Shown here: piece after piece, positions 23,101 to 27,331 of the stretch | Layout: each line of letters opens with the position of its first letter | Numbering within the stretch: position 1 is the first letter of the stretch | DNA from: an uncultured Clostridia bacterium | Lineage (GTDB): Bacteria > Bacillota > Clostridia > Lachnospirales > CAG-274 | Direction: 5' to 3' | Assembly: GCA_947624015.1 (NCBI GenBank) | Contig: CANQIA010000012.1 | Span: 1-60,406 of the forward strand | Length of the DNA stretch: 60,406 nucleotides | Program-made: the position numbers and the translations under genes | Notes under the pieces: model-generated | Databases searched by the model: none | What the model saw: the letters and a program-made list of their open reading frames with translations, nothing else | Told to the model about the DNA's origin: nothing

Positions 23101-24599
23101 TCACTTGGCTGTTCAATATCCTTTATTTTAAAGGCTTTGTTTCCGCCGTCGGGATGCTGATCTCCTTCACATGCCGTTTCTATACTGTGCCACTTATTGT
23201 TTTCGTCTTTATATATAAAGTTGAGTTCTTCACTTGTACTCATCTTTATCTCGTCTATATGACCGTCCTTGCCACTGTCGTAGCCGTTTGTCTTGGCATA
23301 CATATTGCTCATATCTATTATGACACGATATGATGAAGCGTCTACCGTAGTTACGTTAAAATAACCGCCTGCGCCTACATAACCTGTAATATTGCTTCCT
23401 CCGGACCTGGAGTCATCATCACTTGCGCCTGTATAATTTCCGTCAAATGTTATGCTTTTAACGCTTCCCACAGGCTTCTGCTTTGCAAGCACAAACTCAG
23501 GAAGATTTTCATCCGGTCTGTTAAAGAACATATGATAGGCATAGTCCATATCCGTAGGATCATTGTTCGGTCCCATTATATAAGTACCGTCGGGATTTCC
23601 GTATTTATCCTGAAGCACCTTGTAATGCCAAAATTCATTATAGTTGGACGTATCCTTTATGGAATGGTATACGCTGGCATTTGTGGCTGAACCTATAAGA
23701 CCTCTGTTATTTGCAAACACAAAATATGTATAGGGCTTAGAACCGTTAAGGCTCAGATTGTAAATATAACCGTCTCTTGTAGCTATATAGTAATGCTGCC
23801 ATGCCTGCTGAGCATTTGAACCTGATATGAGACCCAGAAGATCCGCATACACACGTCCGCTTTTGGCATTATCATTTTCATCGGTAACAGTAATGTCAAA
23901 GGCAGCCAATGTTTGTGGGGCTTGCTGTGATATAAAATCGGAGGTATCGTTTATCTTTTTGGAATTATCGCCTGTTGATTTGGCTTCCTTATAGAATTTA
24001 AAATTATATACGCCTGTCTGCTGTACCTCGAATACGTGAGCGTCATAGCCGTTGGTCGTTCCTTCAACGGCAAGTGTGCTTATGCCGCCTTCGGCAAGAT
24101 CTCCGAATACGGTATTGCCCTCGGCAGAAGGCATTATAATATCCTCAACATTTGCTATGCGAGCCGCTGCCACAGCGCTAAACGGTTTTACGCCGTTGGG
24201 ACCTGCCTGCTCCTTTTCCAGATTTTTAATAAAACCTAAGTTTTCGTTTGAATCAAATGTCTTGGTTGAGCCGTCGGGCAGCGTCATTTCTATGTCTGCA
24301 TTGTTGGAATATACGCTGGCTGCTATGTACAGCTTTTCGCCTTCTCTGGCATAAGCTCTTATTTCCTGATCTCTGCTAAGATCTACCCATGTTCCCGATT
24401 TAACGCTTATAAAGGAACGCTGACCTGCATTTACATCTCCTGTATTGTCGTTTATGGCGCTCCTTACCATATCCGCAGAGCCTTCGGCAAAGGCGCTTAC
24501 ACTGAATAAGCTTATGCTCAAGGCGGTCAGTATAAATATTGAAATATATTTTAAACTAAAGTGTTTCATGCTGTTCACATTATTACGGTTACGATACAT
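2178..24599 (-). CDS. Giant SLH-anchored surface protein with about 40 InlB/Flg_new-type repeats
   Basis: Predicted 7,473-residue (about 0.8 MDa) secreted wall protein occupying 37% of the window. The chosen ATG is at 24599 because it has a GGAGG site 9 bases upstream and is followed within 12 residues by a signal peptide (basic start, hydrophobic core, cleavage near SAFAEG). The frame stays open for 128 more codons upstream, but that extension has no good ribosome site and would bury the signal. Order: beta-rich N-terminal region with SdrD/Cna-B-like domains near residues 740, 1030 and 1170; a long array of InlB B-type repeats (residues about 1320-4320, with another SdrD-like domain near 2425); eleven larger repeats of a second kind (about 4320-6465); a MucBP-like segment; more first-type repeats (about 6555-7130); a 12-glycine linker; a bacterial-repeat domain; and three SLH domains (about 7270-7465) that bind secondary cell-wall polymer. 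Linkers between repeats match DxNxNGIPDY calcium loops. No catalytic domain was recognised. The likely role is adhesion or surface architecture. Confidence 0.93.
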   Translation of the reverse strand: MYRNRNNVNSMKHFSLKYISIFILTALSISLFSVSAFAEGSADMVRSAINDNTGDVNAGQRSFISVKSGTWVDLSRDQEIRAYAREGEKLYIAASVYSNNADIEMTLPDGSTKTFDSNENLGFIKNLEKEQAGPNGVKPFSAVAAARIANVEDIIMPSAEGNTVFGDLAEGGISTLAVEGTTNGYDAHVFEVQQTGVYNFKFYKEAKSTGDNSKKINDTSDFISQQAPQTLAAFDITVTDENDNAKSGRVYADLLGLISGSNAQQAWQHYYIATRDGYIYNLSLNGSKPYTYFVFANNRGLIGSATNASVYHSIKDTSNYNEFWHYKVLQDKYGNPDGTYIMGPNNDPTDMDYAYHMFFNRPDENLPEFVLAKQKPVGSVKSITFDGNYTGASDDDSRSGGSNITGYVGAGGYFNVTTVDASSYRVIIDMSNMYAKTNGYDSGKDGHIDEIKMSTSEELNFIYKDENNKWHSIETACEGDQHPDGGNKAFKIKDIEQPSDMSQYRTLGRIMLGNASPSKGEHENRIFWNGRDQYGRALPAGSYFGNTGRGKVYAEAKAGEVHFPMIDFEGMPNGLSVYLENPPQTVNNAEGIKYNTVEERSKLYYNNANDTLLRKGKNALINTKIGNNTWKNHSYDEAAKFNPTSDTLDFMWQINQKTQGNIYSDNFAIDGKVSYKADASMYNKRKAEFGTNGANFTLGSDSVGVDHGISDTWTYVLGNRVEMKAADTVTLYSEPHEKLISGFVFFDNSDNGEPDKEYNKLTNDRELPEAEIRVSYGTDISPTESTFEGDYSDKDKTKKTIVTKSGYYFTKTDSYGRYSVPIDLDKLGEGSVRLEVNFPDDSYKCTTTDCEIQNIELSNIKETFALDVGYTRTLINRPLRVQAIWKPNALRTNNMEVTFDAVGYDAAKIGDMDSALEKYSNMGSQKGDLEGLEVLNDENTQKNNNSIKVSADNGNQTSINDLPGKIYRSVPKGDGSFEEQDISVSYIVTENLSGNAGNAYKLDTIKYEPNFSPDNDGQNYFYNWTFTNKINGATINESVYHDSNRNGSKDADENGNELSGAKLKISRRNDEGIFTSFKVAQNEDDETGLNIDPNKEYTFDAIKSYKFPEGTYRIEVIPHHSDYIYCTRPAQGASDADDAKIQSSNVDPATGNAVQIIKIGYGETINISAGFDVGSHIEGTVFIDTVIDDVMDGYREDGEASYNHKITIAVDNPADPNDRAGDYTVEFDEAHGEYKTSQNLKAVPYDIIVTNPGDPAVDKDPNTVSGDLMRFSVPTDGKSPITYKISETGAAPDHKTLNGTTPTNTDHYHENCNIGLQKPFTVIYNAGAYNKISDNSGDIENGVRSEKTKTTKAWYADAATAAAPDITETDGDKYVKVGWAEINQEPGIVDKWSREAQLEVIPFTAAGEPKKITKDAVYYAVAAQDDYGALNESGSHIGDNIPDYKQVIYDANRPEGVEEQVMNVPDADSGSGNGYTAVNSKVIVKFANTSLEGYAFMGWAKDKLAVEPDYPVSIEGPQTFDLPDDGEILYAVWSKQYHVKYDLNVGGGKPSAVGNTYLPSDTNVYLGGQTVDIKKLKGTEATGHIVFRDNAGGQKIFVGWSTEPQTLFTLSQANAEFVEREKAGHKYPVDPDNNNITEPTKDTWLKDKPYKPSQFAMPTGDVTLYAMWADDYNENSIPDYLEDYFTLTYDSNGATGPMTDGVVVVPKGDTYVVDREIKVDNLIYPTYIKEKYNDEDVICAGWSETQYSAPLSADADENEIKSIIGHRDEDDSGAVKMTKNITLYAVWAIDANGNKVADFFENAVSIDYYANGGVIDESVDLSNRPEDDDGEWFYNCGHHHAQGVTTALLDVELAKPMIRRDGYVLVGWSEKAPIDDITRDDAGIQKDETGAVTGIKGVVSKIKITDVSLGNIKVYAVWAYDENNNGIPDYEDTVYKVRYLYNTHEDAKDKMPAEETHIEGDTVKLPVYTVSKPKPTTDEHALFLGWSRIALDGVTTIADFDRLAKEDRISEILFKGYDTNIDALDSVTEFTMPAADVDLRAIWALDENLADDSNEIKGNGVPDYNEVYTFNYDGNGAEADSTLPTPEENKIPNDIITVAAAPYTSISKKDAVHIGWSLVKHEGIVQTLAEKNDADILDAEYRVNEKDDTAGSSDDDNVLTAYAVWAADKNGNNIADYDEASYTIKYDMNGGSDKAPVDRNSYISQDSVTLYDYGDSLPEKTDAIFLGWSIEQNEDLVTEPGDGAFPGEYVVDPSDARLSPDGKTGEITIYAVWAQDKYGDLETNGRYLQKHIGDDIPDYYQVIYEGNAPEGTVLTGDLPHYSADNENAYYNGVERDYKTTRYPQGHKVFIIPNNLSIKGYRFRGWSRGTGVPPEGSDSEFYAGPGNRSGGLNPDGTIKDLRSDFTKNAGMEVLYAMWRPISPSSIEIRAWDDLDKDNSYNETSETLVTDGVKVAFYRMVENEGIGGDVSYTLENMLEEINDTLPGTYTLDEQGFANIPSDGVLKVDGLLNSERYKVVYKLDNDTYTTQDGSYISGNNKEDPLDYKYNGLDENKEFSVEFRPLEGTVVTVYGQILIQNSVTYNINGGIGPAPSDDTVYAYNDTVTLKSDKIIGDDGAETKDKLFRRNGAVFVGWSTTQYSQIFDNTDSNKELVQSARIDTDGSGKFTMPENAVKLYAMWAADKNGNGTADYEETKYKVTFNYNNGIQNDIPVPDEVHSDLVAGERVTLPSVDRTKIHRKEHEVFAGWSKEFIENALTAEQGNIAAEKILSEEQYEVNAEDGDITLYAVWAVDDNNNNEPDYGANNRISYNINGGELIPKESVPEGSRIPNIKDPSANEGVFYVCEHHHAANTNAKLISVELGRANIQRDKAVLVGWSKQNLNEQNASGAPLTVAPRALLTEITIENKTDDNDPNYVYAIWAADNNSDGIPDYDQYYVIYNGNGNTNGAAPVDAKSPYSVGDSVQILTKRDASGKTVHDRGTLEKENAVFIGWSTILSPDLSRYTMADQVRALIVKDFPMPAQNVNLYALWAADENGADGKGNGVADYREIYTIRYDSNGGEGTGPADTVNIIPDDEVHMPASPYPELSHSGAVQIGWSNAEIVRNTGVFKEKPQTKQNGFADGFDLYQTNQVYKVLTSDDSNKDKIIHMYAVWAEDNNGNKIPDYDERDYSLVYNMNDSDATGAKSEPPASVHGLVDGVSQVILKTYEMAERPVKLVGAINAVHIGWSKEPYTQLYTAKPEEGVLMESPYTVSSADADDSNNITVYSVWAEDRNSNRIPDYEEDKAVLTVNFNDGVTRDGDEKVADIERSVVVGQTVHIGEFLNRDSVTAEYHSYDDAGNDAVFAGWSETKLPVLGSEPSDKTTFENNVLEDDQITIARSETTIYAIWAVDKDSDKNPDFEGDVYRVYYYANNGISRHPGSITVQPDGQFLVGAHYQPVGQAAKDLLTPEVINQALIKTKAIAIGLTADENIKDIVETAEEKNAAMLIDDTNKFYIKRPEEGKPYPNRLFVVWAKDDNENGKPDYEEGPFTVTYDGNNNTGGFVPVDNKEYKIDEKYPILGNEGKDPSGDPAPLTRNNALFIGWSRNRQAAPFAKTVDEATIEAADIYMPSTKAADGSYNADTLKTMGDSNVVLYAVWADNSNGNDIPDYKELHTFRYLPNGVSGSVPLEETGLIAGNTVNVSVAPYPGLTKTGAVHVGWSRKQYADNITQKPVIYGTDDSTDAPQIYGTQYTVAEDDPVVPGAITAFAVWAEDSNNNGTADYDETLYTVKYDLNGSKDTTPPILADQLPDNDVILHAYGKGSEPKKEKSVFIGWSLTRRENNFAYGERPDEGYILSDTYKVRAEDDIKDGSEDNTITIYAAWADDKNENGTPDYDEKKYSVTYNTTTHSSTYPPIDGNSPYIPNSEVTVVNEIPTANGVVFLGWSRSDHTKDYTRDGALRIPDMLHSGDTFKTPYYEDRAEKGEDVVLYAVWALDTNNNGIADYEEKIRIHYDINKGTPVPDKEFPADVKERIPGETVPVPHAPSDAIKMDNAVHIGWSMDERVVEQGVFDTVPSEDIKIYESAEAYTIELKDAKREGSENVITFYAVWAMDNNGNKIPDYNDVRHHVKYDMNGHRGTAPTDENEYLQNDKVTLKSAPETEDNVVFLGWSTFPGIADFDKTATQARVDGVTFEGSVFSMGTEDITLYAVWADDKNLSPDGTKVTGNGREDYLETYTLRYNANYEVEGAVVPPDITYVLPYDRISLEPSPYAGFAREGFVQTGWGTEQGDNKTESAMSDPYIVPDKESHDSVPENRVINAYALWETDEEGDNGPDGIPDAYQKKVTFHMEKDRGIWAETGNDEDIVRYAELKDESGKWSAEGKGTVAVPVPNIAYGYENGVWSPEPDWADDDKTFANVSGSAAETYQYSSSYIGDVSVRYHKYEEGRLPEGYTVRDRDESGNTLKYGTVIIVNPDGGKWTQSDELKDISDVVPVAVEGALELKDPQRDGYLFMGWKESEDSATDVIDYVYTAQWLADANGDNIPDIYQKKVIFSIINGTWDGMDRADKVVNVELKKNGIWTLTDDITIPEDDIPDVAKAKPDEAFANSDGEWYPEAPVTVMGADDIKFTYIYMDRTNPNTVYKLEVHNSTVSDLGTDTAGNGDGYIIIDPNGGTYDGISDIYKIDMTTNEPVIISDPVRSGYVFMGWDDVTDRYDGYNEAVHKYKAKWAVDILGDSGTSDGIPDMYQKAVEFKVVNGTWTSPDTGTDVTRYAELTDKDNYWSSSADAKGNINNIPVPEPDQGYENGSWDNEPPVDRMFTGKDTETFTYTYLMIMPHVFYDKFSEGTVPVDGSDEYKYGDMIKVATNGGTLTQGEDTIEEGHEFTLHEDMRLGTPVKKDSVFMGWDKSAGEDGIVCTYTARWMTDIMGPDDKPDGIPDDYQKKITFHIVNGVWAETENGSDITRYVELKKDDKWASASEGGTGKLDVPEPKPDYGYDQKSGVWTDATDTIVSAPPTDADDSTSSEFTYTYSKNDNVSVGYHRYEQGKALNDSLTQDEMEYGTNILVDPNGGQWKQTEESDAVRDIVPVTVETNITLRDPEKREGYVFLGWARTENDSISAVRYVYTAQWLADSAGYEDKPDSIPDIYQKRLEFRIVNGTWDGTNSEPIIEYAELMKDGVWSTEGTADISSIIADKLSTPQGKDGYVDGGWRPGAPPQIVEGTEDAVYTYAFVDLTKYNPVYKSVVYSQTLSDIDTREIAFGEHILVKPEGGTWKHDIYAPEGTDEDTAFDVDVGIPMVDTFNDPEKTQYVFMGWDCSYADGTYTFTAKWERDILGDTGSDGIPDIYQKAVNFRIVHGKWKETGKADLITRYAELKDAATRHWSNTDEAEGVIANIPIPVPDTGYTSGGWNTGSEPSLNVKGRNTLTYIYNYDIDVYTVTYDKFNDYLEYVPGTDRFSYGSIIKLDANGGTITQDSMTYKDTVTVVKDMAINRPTWQGHVFVGWKYVPFTSPENAEGLTGTYTAMWMDDTKGMNNMPDGIPDKYQKIITFKIIGGTWKETGSNSDVIRYVELRDADNNWSEDGTGILTAPVPVNGYGYTENGSWKPSLTSIADKDTPSEFTYTFVGESDLTIGYNKYEEGKPLTEYITNDAVPYGTNILVDPNGGTWTQSGYAENGTKEIVPITVEQSMELSIPIRDDNYIFLGWLREENENTPDVIDYIYTAQWFADRIGPDDRPDNIPDIYEKRLEFRIVNGTWDGIDDNAIITYVQLMKDGIWSEEGSSEIPSAVLLKISDPQGKDGYVNGRWYPDGSLPTRVEGAQSQVYTYIFVDPTKYNPVYKSDVYSTTLNDTKFVEIPYGAHVAIDPNGGTYNGTEDITTYDVEVDITPTESINDAVRDKYVFMGWDHAYDAENNIHTFTAKWEEDILGDNGSDGVPDKYEKAVSFTVVNGTWKEESADKLTVVRYAELKDMAEHWSAEDNAEGVINNIPVPQPDTGHTEGKWTPDVPIRNVKGKAPLEYIYTYEIDKPVVGYNTYTDQGKRPPVPAKDVLEYGNSIKIVTDEDNISVEEVTGNHTIEDPVKEGYVFMGWVSEESMEEGIARTYTAQWMTDEDGIGGKPDGIPDEYQKKIVFHVVNGTWIDTSTDDIVQYYELKDTATGLWSENGNGGAVNSPRPAVLYGFVGKWTPPVPAYAIGNEPEEYTYTFTERPGNSVLYQSYDEEMLPSVEPDEYVELDYGGQILIKPNGGVWTSPLNGIKYVQDIAVVYDMDTPIDTVNAPDERAGYIFMGWDVTKGEERSGFDFIFTARWLEDRVGGTDVNGNDTADGIPDIYQKRVTLRVDKGTWAEGDTKDKIVYVELKAENDSRRWNTNGVGVLELPQGMIPYEGYTDKEGSWDIANDGTSGEVHGNAPEIFTYSYDVNVYTVVFHTTDKSSDEDFSTTVSHGSVIVAPSAPAPAESYYGFIGWSNDKDQTMVQPNEDIEVTENMSFTAQWDVNSVPAEPTGAAYMVEHYLQQLDGSYLQDKTEMLYDDIGASVTAVPQSYEGYVYNDNISQNTGIVFAPVIEDGKPTVLVLKLYYDIEKYGVVYDLRGGFGGPDKSYTDKTYPIGEIVDLWAGIPKMDSGAVFIGWSETEPEGIVSDDSAERTLTDTVEMVSSGVTVYAVWAVDVNNNGIPDYREKHYTLTYDGNENTGGDVPVDQREYVQGERAILKSGDTLIKEGCAFAGWSEAQYVQIFTEEQGEDAESIIIQEDTYEMPGRDVILYAVWATDANGNGIPDYRDDAYHVEYRSNGGYDEDGDGIYYICTHHHAPDTEAELMDISYATDLTMENAILIGWSQGQYGVVRTREDHSSVEFAKTVMISDQNAVVYAVWASDINHNNIPDYMEDRYGIEYDLNGGEGGPDNETLREEYLVGENAVLWNDPSQMNKENAIFLGWGKAKLPDLTYAPDATLFVTEVTMQENGVTVYAVWAVDRNNNGTPDYEEPTFRLYYDGNENTEGDVPTDSREYLEGEIVNVQSGDSLRRTGAVFIGWSNVRSSVFTLDQKDEAVSSLIGNTYVMPGDNTTLYAAWAEDVNGNGIPDYDDSLFTIRYEWADASAPENAVLPQPVHILQGMSFAPDVMGNIGGYVFNGWFKNKECTVRFNEEIILSDMVIYGKWSHPSSTPGGGGGGGGGGGGATYYTISASALDGGSITPEGDVRVIAGSNKTFNITPQEGYRIKYIAVDGEKLDKKSDYTFENVRKDHIITAFFEKIDTDDTDHSDNAGSKPATPSENANGKPVADTNETGVAGVLNTKDHMAYLNGYTDGKFAPNSNITRAEVAQMFYNLLIDKNVEKTLSFDDVDENAWYARAVNTLAALDIVAGVGNNKYAPERNITRAEFTAIAMRFAKLEEGGENIFSDVSESAWYYGSVVGSIKYGWISGYNDGTFKPLNTITRGETATIVNRMLNRSADKDFINNNGSDIRIFADINNSHWAYYEIMEASNGHDYNTSDEGEKWTDIK
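2200..2790 (-). other. Three C-terminal SLH domains of the giant protein
   Basis: Three consecutive S-layer homology modules are read here, each with the ITRAE/ITRGE motif: one with YLNGYTDGKFAPNSNITRAE, one with FDDVDENAWY followed by NITRAEF, and one with FSDVSESAWY followed by TITRGET. A truncated fourth FADINNSHWAY motif follows. SLH modules bind pyruvylated wall polymers non-covalently, so the C terminus should be the wall anchor. Confidence 0.93.
3153..3188 (-). repeat. 12-glycine linker coded by a GGN microsatellite
   Basis: Twelve consecutive glycine codons (mostly GGC, some GGA/GGT) separate the repeat array from the C-terminal bacterial-repeat and SLH domains. Such a trinucleotide run can change length by slippage without breaking the frame. 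Confidence 0.85.
3215..4935 (-). repeat. Second block of type-A InlB/Flg_new repeats (6 units)
   Basis: Six units of about 80-95 residues, each with a beta-grasp start such as YDLNGG or YDGNENT, a central AVFIGWS, a closing VYAVWA and a DxNxNGIPDY linker. The units alternate: DLxGGxGGP, then DGNENTxGDVP, then the CxHHHA variant, then DLxGGxGGP and DGNENTxGDVP again, suggesting a recent three-unit duplication. Confidence 0.85.
5195..11640 (-). repeat. Eleven type-B repeats of the giant protein
   Basis: Eleven large units of about 180-210 residues, each running from a VNGTW-type strand through YAELKD, a GYxxGSW segment, TYTY, YGTxIxVDPNGGTW and GYVFMGWD to YTAQW, and ending in a DGIPDIYQK linker. 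Every third unit is most alike: units 2, 5 and 8 begin NGTWDG or a close variant, and units 3, 6 and 9 share AVxF and INNIPVP or close variants. This shows amplification in blocks of three. Confidence 0.85.
11640..20650 (-). repeat. Main block of type-A InlB/Flg_new repeats (about 24 units)
   Basis: About 24 units of 75-130 residues with the pattern YDxNGG ... FIGWS ... YAVWAxDxNxNGIPDY. An SdrD-like domain interrupts the array near 17150-17350. Unit variants recur at spacings of seven and then five units, so the block appears to have grown by multi-unit duplications. Confidence 0.85.
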
Positions 24600-25000
24600 T
24601 GTATATTCCCTCCTGTTGAGATCACAGTTATTGTTGTCTGTTGCCATTGGATTTTGTCGTTTTGAGTCATATGTCACATGTGGCATATGTTTTTCGGTGT
24701 GAGGCGATCCGACATCCTCGGCAATTTTACATATCCTCTTCGCATTTTCAATAGCTGCTCTGCCTGTATGGGCATACAAGCCTCCTCTTAGACGAGAAAG
24801 GATGTACGACACCGTACCTGCGCTGTTTATATGTCGATATTTAATATTTTTTGTGGATTTTTCTCCGTTATATATATTTTTGCAAACAGCAAAATAAGAC
24901 AGGTCATTTTGCCTGCCTATTTTACTTTGGTTTCCGTTTAGCAAATTGTCGGCTTCGCCAGACTTATTCTCCATAAATTTCATTTCAATTATACCCCCCC
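24600..25000 (-). promoter_or_regulatory. Long structured 5' leader of the giant gene
   Basis: About 400 bases between the proximal TATAAT box and the chosen start codon hold several predicted RNA hairpins on the minus strand. One has a 12-bp stem with a bulge (24891-24923). Another is GTACG/CGTAC (24804-24817). A third has 8 bp with a GCCC tetraloop (24762-24781). A 22-bp imperfect palindrome with CATATG ends lies at 24668-24689. The stretch 24700-24760 has conserved-looking purine-rich single-stranded segments. I could not match it to c-di-GMP, c-di-AMP or other riboswitch cores by eye, so its class is unknown. The frame of the giant gene stays open through it, probably by chance. Confidence 0.5.
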
Positions 25001-25002
25001 CC
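24988..25002 (-). promoter_or_regulatory. TATAAT box abutting a G9 homopolymer
   Basis: On the minus strand nine consecutive G (24994-25002) are followed directly by TATAAT (24988-24993). If this is a -10 element the G tract occupies the spacer, so slippage would change the -35/-10 distance. No good -35 is visible 17 bases upstream, so promoter activity is uncertain. Confidence 0.4.
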
Positions 25003-25114
25003 TAAAAATTAGAGGAACGTATTATATTATTTATGAAGACAACTTCTACAAAATTCAAACAGCCTGCTAAAGTCTTACACTTACGTTGTCTCCTCGTATT
25101 TGCATATTATAAAT

Positions 25115-25143
25115 ATAATATCATACATCAAAAATATTTTCAA
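25115..25143 (-). promoter_or_regulatory. Putative distal sigma-A promoter of the giant gene
   Basis: TTGAAA (25138-25143), a 17-base spacer and TATTAT (25115-25120) on the minus strand. It would give a leader of about 510 bases. The rest of the 25003-25357 intergenic stretch is AT-rich and shows no gene. Confidence 0.55.
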
Positions 25144-25357
25144 TAAAAATCATTTGATCGACATTTATCTTTTGAATTGAAAAAAAAATTTTTCGACTTT
25201 TATTTGCGTATATTCCTTGTATATGGTTTTCCGTCTGCTTTTATAATACATTAATTAATTATGGCTGTCAAACAGCTTTGCAAAATTTACAGATAATTTA
25301 CATTTTTCGCAAAATAATATCTGTCCCCATTCCTTACATCCACACCAGAGTAATGAC

Positions 25358-25390
25358 AAATGATCCACCCGTTTCAAGAGTGGATCATTA
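25358..25390. terminator. Hairpin overlapping the YgiQ stop codon
   Basis: A 10-bp perfect stem (arms AATGATCCAC and GTGGATCATT) with an 11-base loop overlaps the end of the YgiQ-family gene. Neither side has a long T run, so it may be a weak terminator or a 3'-end stabilising hairpin. Confidence 0.45.
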
Positions 25391-27259
25391 TTTATTATTA
25401 TGCTTTTTCTTATGGACATTTCGTATTGTCCTTTTCTTTTTTTCCGTTTTGCCTTTGGCTTCTATCTTTCTCGGTTTAATGAGGCAGTGCTTGTCAAAGC
25501 CTATAAGATCCCTGCGCTTTGCCTTTGTGAGAGCTTCGTATACAAGATCGTAATTGTGAGGCAGTTTATACTGTATAAGCGCTCTTTGCATAGCTTTTTC
25601 GTGTGGGGATCTGGGAACATATACCTTCTCCATTGTTCGGGGATCCAGCTCCGTATAGAACATACAGGTGGAAAGTGTTCCCGGCGTAGGATAGAAGTCC
25701 TGTACCTGCTCCGGCATATGCCCTATATCCCTCAGATATTCCGCAAGCTCTATGGCTGCATTCAGATCGCTGCCGGGGTGGGAACTCATTAAATAGGGAA
25801 CAAGATATTGTTCCTTGCCAAGCCTTTTGTTTATTTCGTAAAATTTGCTTGTAAATCTGTCATACACCTGTCGGGAGGGTTTTCCCATTTTGTTCAGCAC
25901 TCTTGGCACAATATGTTCGGGAGCCACCTTTAGCTGTCCGCTTATGTGGTATTTACAAAGCTCATTAAAGAAGGTATCGTCCTTGTCATAAATCAAATAG
26001 TCATATCTTATGCCCGAGCGAATGAACACCTTTTTGACCCTGGGGATTTTCCTTAGCTTTCTAAGGAGAGAAACGTAATCGCTGTGATCCGCCTTAATAT
26101 TGCTGCAGGCATGGGGGAAAAGGCACTGTCTGTTTTTGCACGCCCCTTCTGTAAGCTGCTTTTCACAGGCAGGCTCTCTGAAATTGGCGGTAGGTCCGCC
26201 TACATCGTGTATATAGCCCTTAAAATCGGGATCCCTTGTCATATTTTCCGCTTCCCGTATTATGGAGTCGTGGCTTCTGGACTGTATTATGCGACCCTGA
26301 TGAAATGCAAGAGCGCAGAAATTACAATTGCCGAAGCAGCCTCTGTTGCTTATTATACTAAAGCGCACCTCGTCAATGGCAGGTATACCGCCTTTTGCCT
26401 TGTACATAGGATGATATGTACGCATATAGGGCAGATCGTAGCTGTGATCGAATTCTTGGCGAGTAAGGGGAAAAGAGGGCTTGTTCTGAACGATATAGCA
26501 GTCTTTATAAGGCTCCGCAAGTATTTTGGCAGTGATAGCGTCGGTGTTTTCATACTGCTTTAAAAAGCCCTCGGCATATATTTTTTTATCCTGTGAGCTT
26601 ATTTCAAAGGAGGGCAGCTCAACATAGTCCTCATATATATTTTCAAGCGTCTTTGTTTTGTAAACGGTACCTCTTACAAATGTTATGTCCTTTGCTTCGA
26701 TACCGCTGTCAAGGGCGTCAGCCAGCTCTGTTATCTGATGCTCGCCCATGCCGTACATAAGTATATCTGCCTGCGAATCCAGAAGTATCGAACGCCTTAC
26801 CTTGTTGTCCCAATAGTCATAGTGGGACAGGCGCCGAAGACTTGCTTCTATGCCGCCTATGAGTATGGCTGTATCCTTGCCGTAGACCTCTCTTATTTTC
26901 TGACAGTACACTATCGTTGCCCTGTCGGGTCTGTGACCTGTTTCGCCGCCGGGGGAATACAGATCCTTACTCCTTCTTTTCTTGGCAACAGAGTAATGAT
27001 TTACCATTGAATCAATGTTTCCTCCGCTTACAAGAAAGGCAAGACGGGGCTTGCCGAAGCGTGTGAAGTCTTTCGTGCTTTTCCAATCGGGCTGAGGCAA
27101 AACGCATACCTTGTAGCCTTTGCTCTCAAGAATGCGTGTTATTATTGCTGCGCCAAAGGAAGGATGATCCACATAAGCGTCGCCGCATACATATACAAAG
27201 TCGGGCTGTTCCCAGCCTCTTTTTTTCATTTCTTCATAAGTTACAGGCAAAAAATCCAT
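25388..27259 (-). CDS. YgiQ family radical SAM protein (UPF0313)
   Basis: A 623-residue protein of the YgiQ/UPF0313 radical SAM family, of unknown physiological reaction. An N-terminal B12-binding-like region precedes the radical SAM core, whose cluster motif CFGNCNFC (CxxxCxxC) sits in a [19 protein letters not shown] context. The C-terminal tail is strongly basic (many KK pairs), which may suggest nucleic-acid or ribosome contact. I start at the ATG at 27259 because a GAGGTG site lies 5 bases upstream; a longer in-frame start six codons earlier would overlap that site. The gene is 72 bp downstream of the rRNA methyltransferase and probably co-transcribed with it. Family assignment is firm, function is not known. 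Confidence 0.93.
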   Translation of the reverse strand: MDFLPVTYEEMKKRGWEQPDFVYVCGDAYVDHPSFGAAIITRILESKGYKVCVLPQPDWKSTKDFTRFGKPRLAFLVSGGNIDSMVNHYSVAKKRRSKDLYSPGGETGHRPDRATIVYCQKIREVYGKDTAILIGGIEASLRRLSHYDYWDNKVRRSILLDSQADILMYGMGEHQITELADALDSGIEAKDITFVRGTVYKTKTLENIYEDYVELPSFEISSQDKKIYAEGFLKQYENTDAITAKILAEPYKDCYIVQNKPSFPLTRQEFDHSYDLPYMRTYHPMYKAKGGIPAIDEVRFSIISNRGCFGNCNFCALAFHQGRIIQSRSHDSIIREAENMTRDPDFKGYIHDVGGPTANFREPACEKQLTEGACKNRQCLFPHACSNIKADHSDYVSLLRKLRKIPRVKKVFIRSGIRYDYLIYDKDDTFFNELCKYHISGQLKVAPEHIVPRVLNKMGKPSRQVYDRFTSKFYEINKRLGKEQYLVPYLMSSHPGSDLNAAIELAEYLRDIGHMPEQVQDFYPTPGTLSTCMFYTELDPRTMEKVYVPRSPHEKAMQRALIQYKLPHNYDLVYEALTKAKRRDLIGFDKHCLIKPRKIEAKGKTEKKKRTIRNVHKKKHNNK

Positions 27260-27331
27260 ATTGCACCTCATATACAATGGCTTTCTTAGGTGAACCGTTC
27301 GCTCAAATATAGGTATTGACGCCTACGACCC

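Noticed and set aside
24640..24925. c-di-GMP class I or II riboswitch in the leader
   Set aside because: The conserved cores of those classes are not visible on either strand. Left as an unclassified structured leader.
24600..24983. In-frame extension of the giant gene to an ATG at 24983
   Set aside because: No normal ribosome site, it would place 140 residues before the signal peptide, and the region holds RNA hairpins. The start at 24599 has a GGAGG site and precedes the signal peptide.
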